From NCBI GenBank assembly GCA_022822575.1, contig JAJEBJ010000118.1:1-7170 (forward strand): a stretch of DNA of 7,170 bases. The letters are read 5' to 3'. Shown in pieces: positions 6,006 to 7,170 of this stretch; position 1 is the first letter of the stretch; every line of letters starts with the position of its first letter. Source of the DNA: Alphaproteobacteria bacterium (GTDB lineage: Bacteria > Pseudomonadota > Alphaproteobacteria > SP197). The position numbers and the translations under genes are program-made. Below the pieces are notes generated by a model. That model did not search any database. It saw only the letters and a list, made by a program, of their open reading frames with translations, and was not told the DNA's origin.

Positions 6006-7170
6006 ATGTCTTCCAGCGACCTTCATTATCTTGGCGCCGTCGACGCAGTTCGGATGTTTCGCAGCCGCGAATTGTCACCGGTGGAGCTGATGGACGCCGT
6101 GATCACGCGTGCCGAGGCGGTGGCGCCGCACCTCAATCCCTTCAGCCAGACGTTCTTCGATGAGGCCTGCGACAAGGCGAAGAAGGCGGAAGCGCGCTAC
6201 GGCAGAGGTGACCGCACGCGTTCACTCGACGGCCTGCCGCTGGCGGTCAAGGACGAGGAGACGATCAAGGGGCTGCCGGCGACATCGGGCTCAACTGCAT
6301 TTCGGCATGTGATCGGCGAGGAAACCACACCCATTGTCGAACGCTGCTTCAATGCCGGTGCGATCATGCATGTGAGAACCACGACACCGGAGTTTTCCTG
6401 CGCCGGAGTCTGTTACACCCGACACTGGGGTGTGACCCGCAACCCGTGGAACACGGACTACACGCCGGGCGGTTCATCGGGAGGATCAGGAGCAACCCTT
6501 GCGGCCGGCGGTTCTCCCCTCGCTACCGGCTCGGACATTGCCGGATCGATCCGAATTCCTGCGAGCTGTTCAGGAGTGGTCGGGTTCAAACCTCCCTACG
6601 GCCGGAATCCACAGGGCCATGTCTTCAACCTGGACACCTACTGCCATTCGGGACCCATGGCACGTTCCGTCGCCGACTGTGCCCTCTTGCAGAACGCCAT
6701 GGCCGGCCCCCACCCCCGGGACATCGCCACGTTAAAGCCGAAGTTGCGCCTCCCTCTCGACTATGCGCCGGTCAAGGGCATGCGCATTGCCCTCTCCGTC
6801 GACCTTGGATACTGCGAGGTCGATGACGACGTGCGCAGGAACACACTTGATGCAACCGCCAAGCTGAAGGAGGCGGGGGCCATCGTCGACGAGGTGGAGA
6901 TCGGCTGGTCGTGGGACGTGCTGACAGCGGCGATGAACTATCTTGGCCACCTCTTCGGCAACTCCATCGCCCCCGCCTTGCGCCGCCATCGCCATGAACT
7001 GATGCCCTACACCGTCGCCTTTGCCGACTTCGGCGTCGGCACCACGGGCGAGGACTTCCTCGATGCCCAGAAACTTGCCGGCGAGATGTACGATGTCCTG
7101 GGCCCGCTGCTGTCGCGCTACGACGCTTTGGTGTGCCCGACGAGCGCACTGTCCGCAGTTCCCGCGGAAT
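6006..7170 (+). CDS. Amidase-signature family hydrolase, 3' end cut by the window
   Basis: The frame is open from the ATG at 6006 to the window edge (388 complete codons). The Ser-cisSer-Lys triad of the amidase-signature family is present. K82 lies in LPLAVKDEE, S157 in TPGGSSGGSG, and the nucleophile S181 in SDIAGSIRIPAS. The spacings K to cis-Ser (75) and cis-Ser to Ser (24) equal those of fatty acid amide hydrolase (K142, S217, S241). The usual GTDIGGS is GSDIAGS here, a mild change that keeps the catalytic serine. The later block CHSGPMARSVADCALLQ fits the family. The YDALVCPTSA motif near the edge normally stands about 80-110 residues from the C-terminus, so most of the gene is here. 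The enzyme hydrolyses a C-N amide bond in the cytoplasm; the substrate is unknown, and GatA-type transamidation is less likely without gatB/gatC neighbours. It lies 28 bases after the E1-like gene in a probable operon. The start is supported by GGAG 8 bases upstream. Confidence 0.92.
   Translation, partial: MSSSDLHYLGAVDAVRMFRSRELSPVELMDAVITRAEAVAPHLNPFSQTFFDEACDKAKKAEARYGRGDRTRSLDGLPLAVKDEETIKGLPATSGSTAFRHVIGEETTPIVERCFNAGAIMHVRTTTPEFSCAGVCYTRHWGVTRNPWNTDYTPGGSSGGSGATLAAGGSPLATGSDIAGSIRIPASCSGVVGFKPPYGRNPQGHVFNLDTYCHSGPMARSVADCALLQNAMAGPHPRDIATLKPKLRLPLDYAPVKGMRIALSVDLGYCEVDDDVRRNTLDATAKLKEAGAIVDEVEIGWSWDVLTAAMNYLGHLFGNSIAPALRRHRHELMPYTVAFADFGVGTTGEDFLDAQKLAGEMYDVLGPLLSRYDALVCPTSALSAVPAE

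Overview
The window is GC-rich DNA with compact bacterial coding on both strands. The protein families and general style suggest a proteobacterium, most likely an alphaproteobacterium; this is inferred from family resemblance, not from a marker gene. I see no RNA genes, CRISPR array or intact mobile element.

Left part (1-2164), all on the minus strand. The first 25 codons of a LysR-type transcriptional regulator run off the left edge (start at 77). Upstream of it, behind a terminator-like hairpin, is a complete flavin-dependent monooxygenase/oxidoreductase of the FMO/CzcO type (267-1508). Its upstream region holds a plausible promoter whose -35 element sits inside a dyad of the LysR T-N11-A type, so the regulator may control the monooxygenase. 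Between it and the next gene is a decayed transposase relic (about 1763-2078). Pieces of the C-terminus of an IS1634/IS4-type DDE transposase can be read in three successive frames.

Right part (2130-7170). A minus-strand M17 leucyl-aminopeptidase-type gene (2165-3556), followed by its own terminator-like hairpin, diverges from a plus-strand pair. The first gene of the pair (3638-5977) encodes a 779-residue thiamine-diphosphate enzyme that aligns by motifs with the homodimeric 2-oxoacid dehydrogenase E1 (AceE/MdeB-like) and transketolase families. The second, 28 bases downstream with a good ribosome binding site, is an amidase-signature hydrolase cut by the right edge. The 81-base divergent spacer carries a matched set of direct and inverted repeats that could be a shared operator.

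Reading the parts together (inference): aminopeptidase, amidase and an E1-like decarboxylase fit a small catabolic unit for peptides or amides and the 2-oxoacids made from them. No E2, E3 or lipoyl-domain gene is visible. The E1-like protein is shorter at its N-terminus than E. coli AceE by about the length of AceE's E2-docking segment and has altered ThDP-motif residues, so its real reaction is open. This is the most interesting point in the window.
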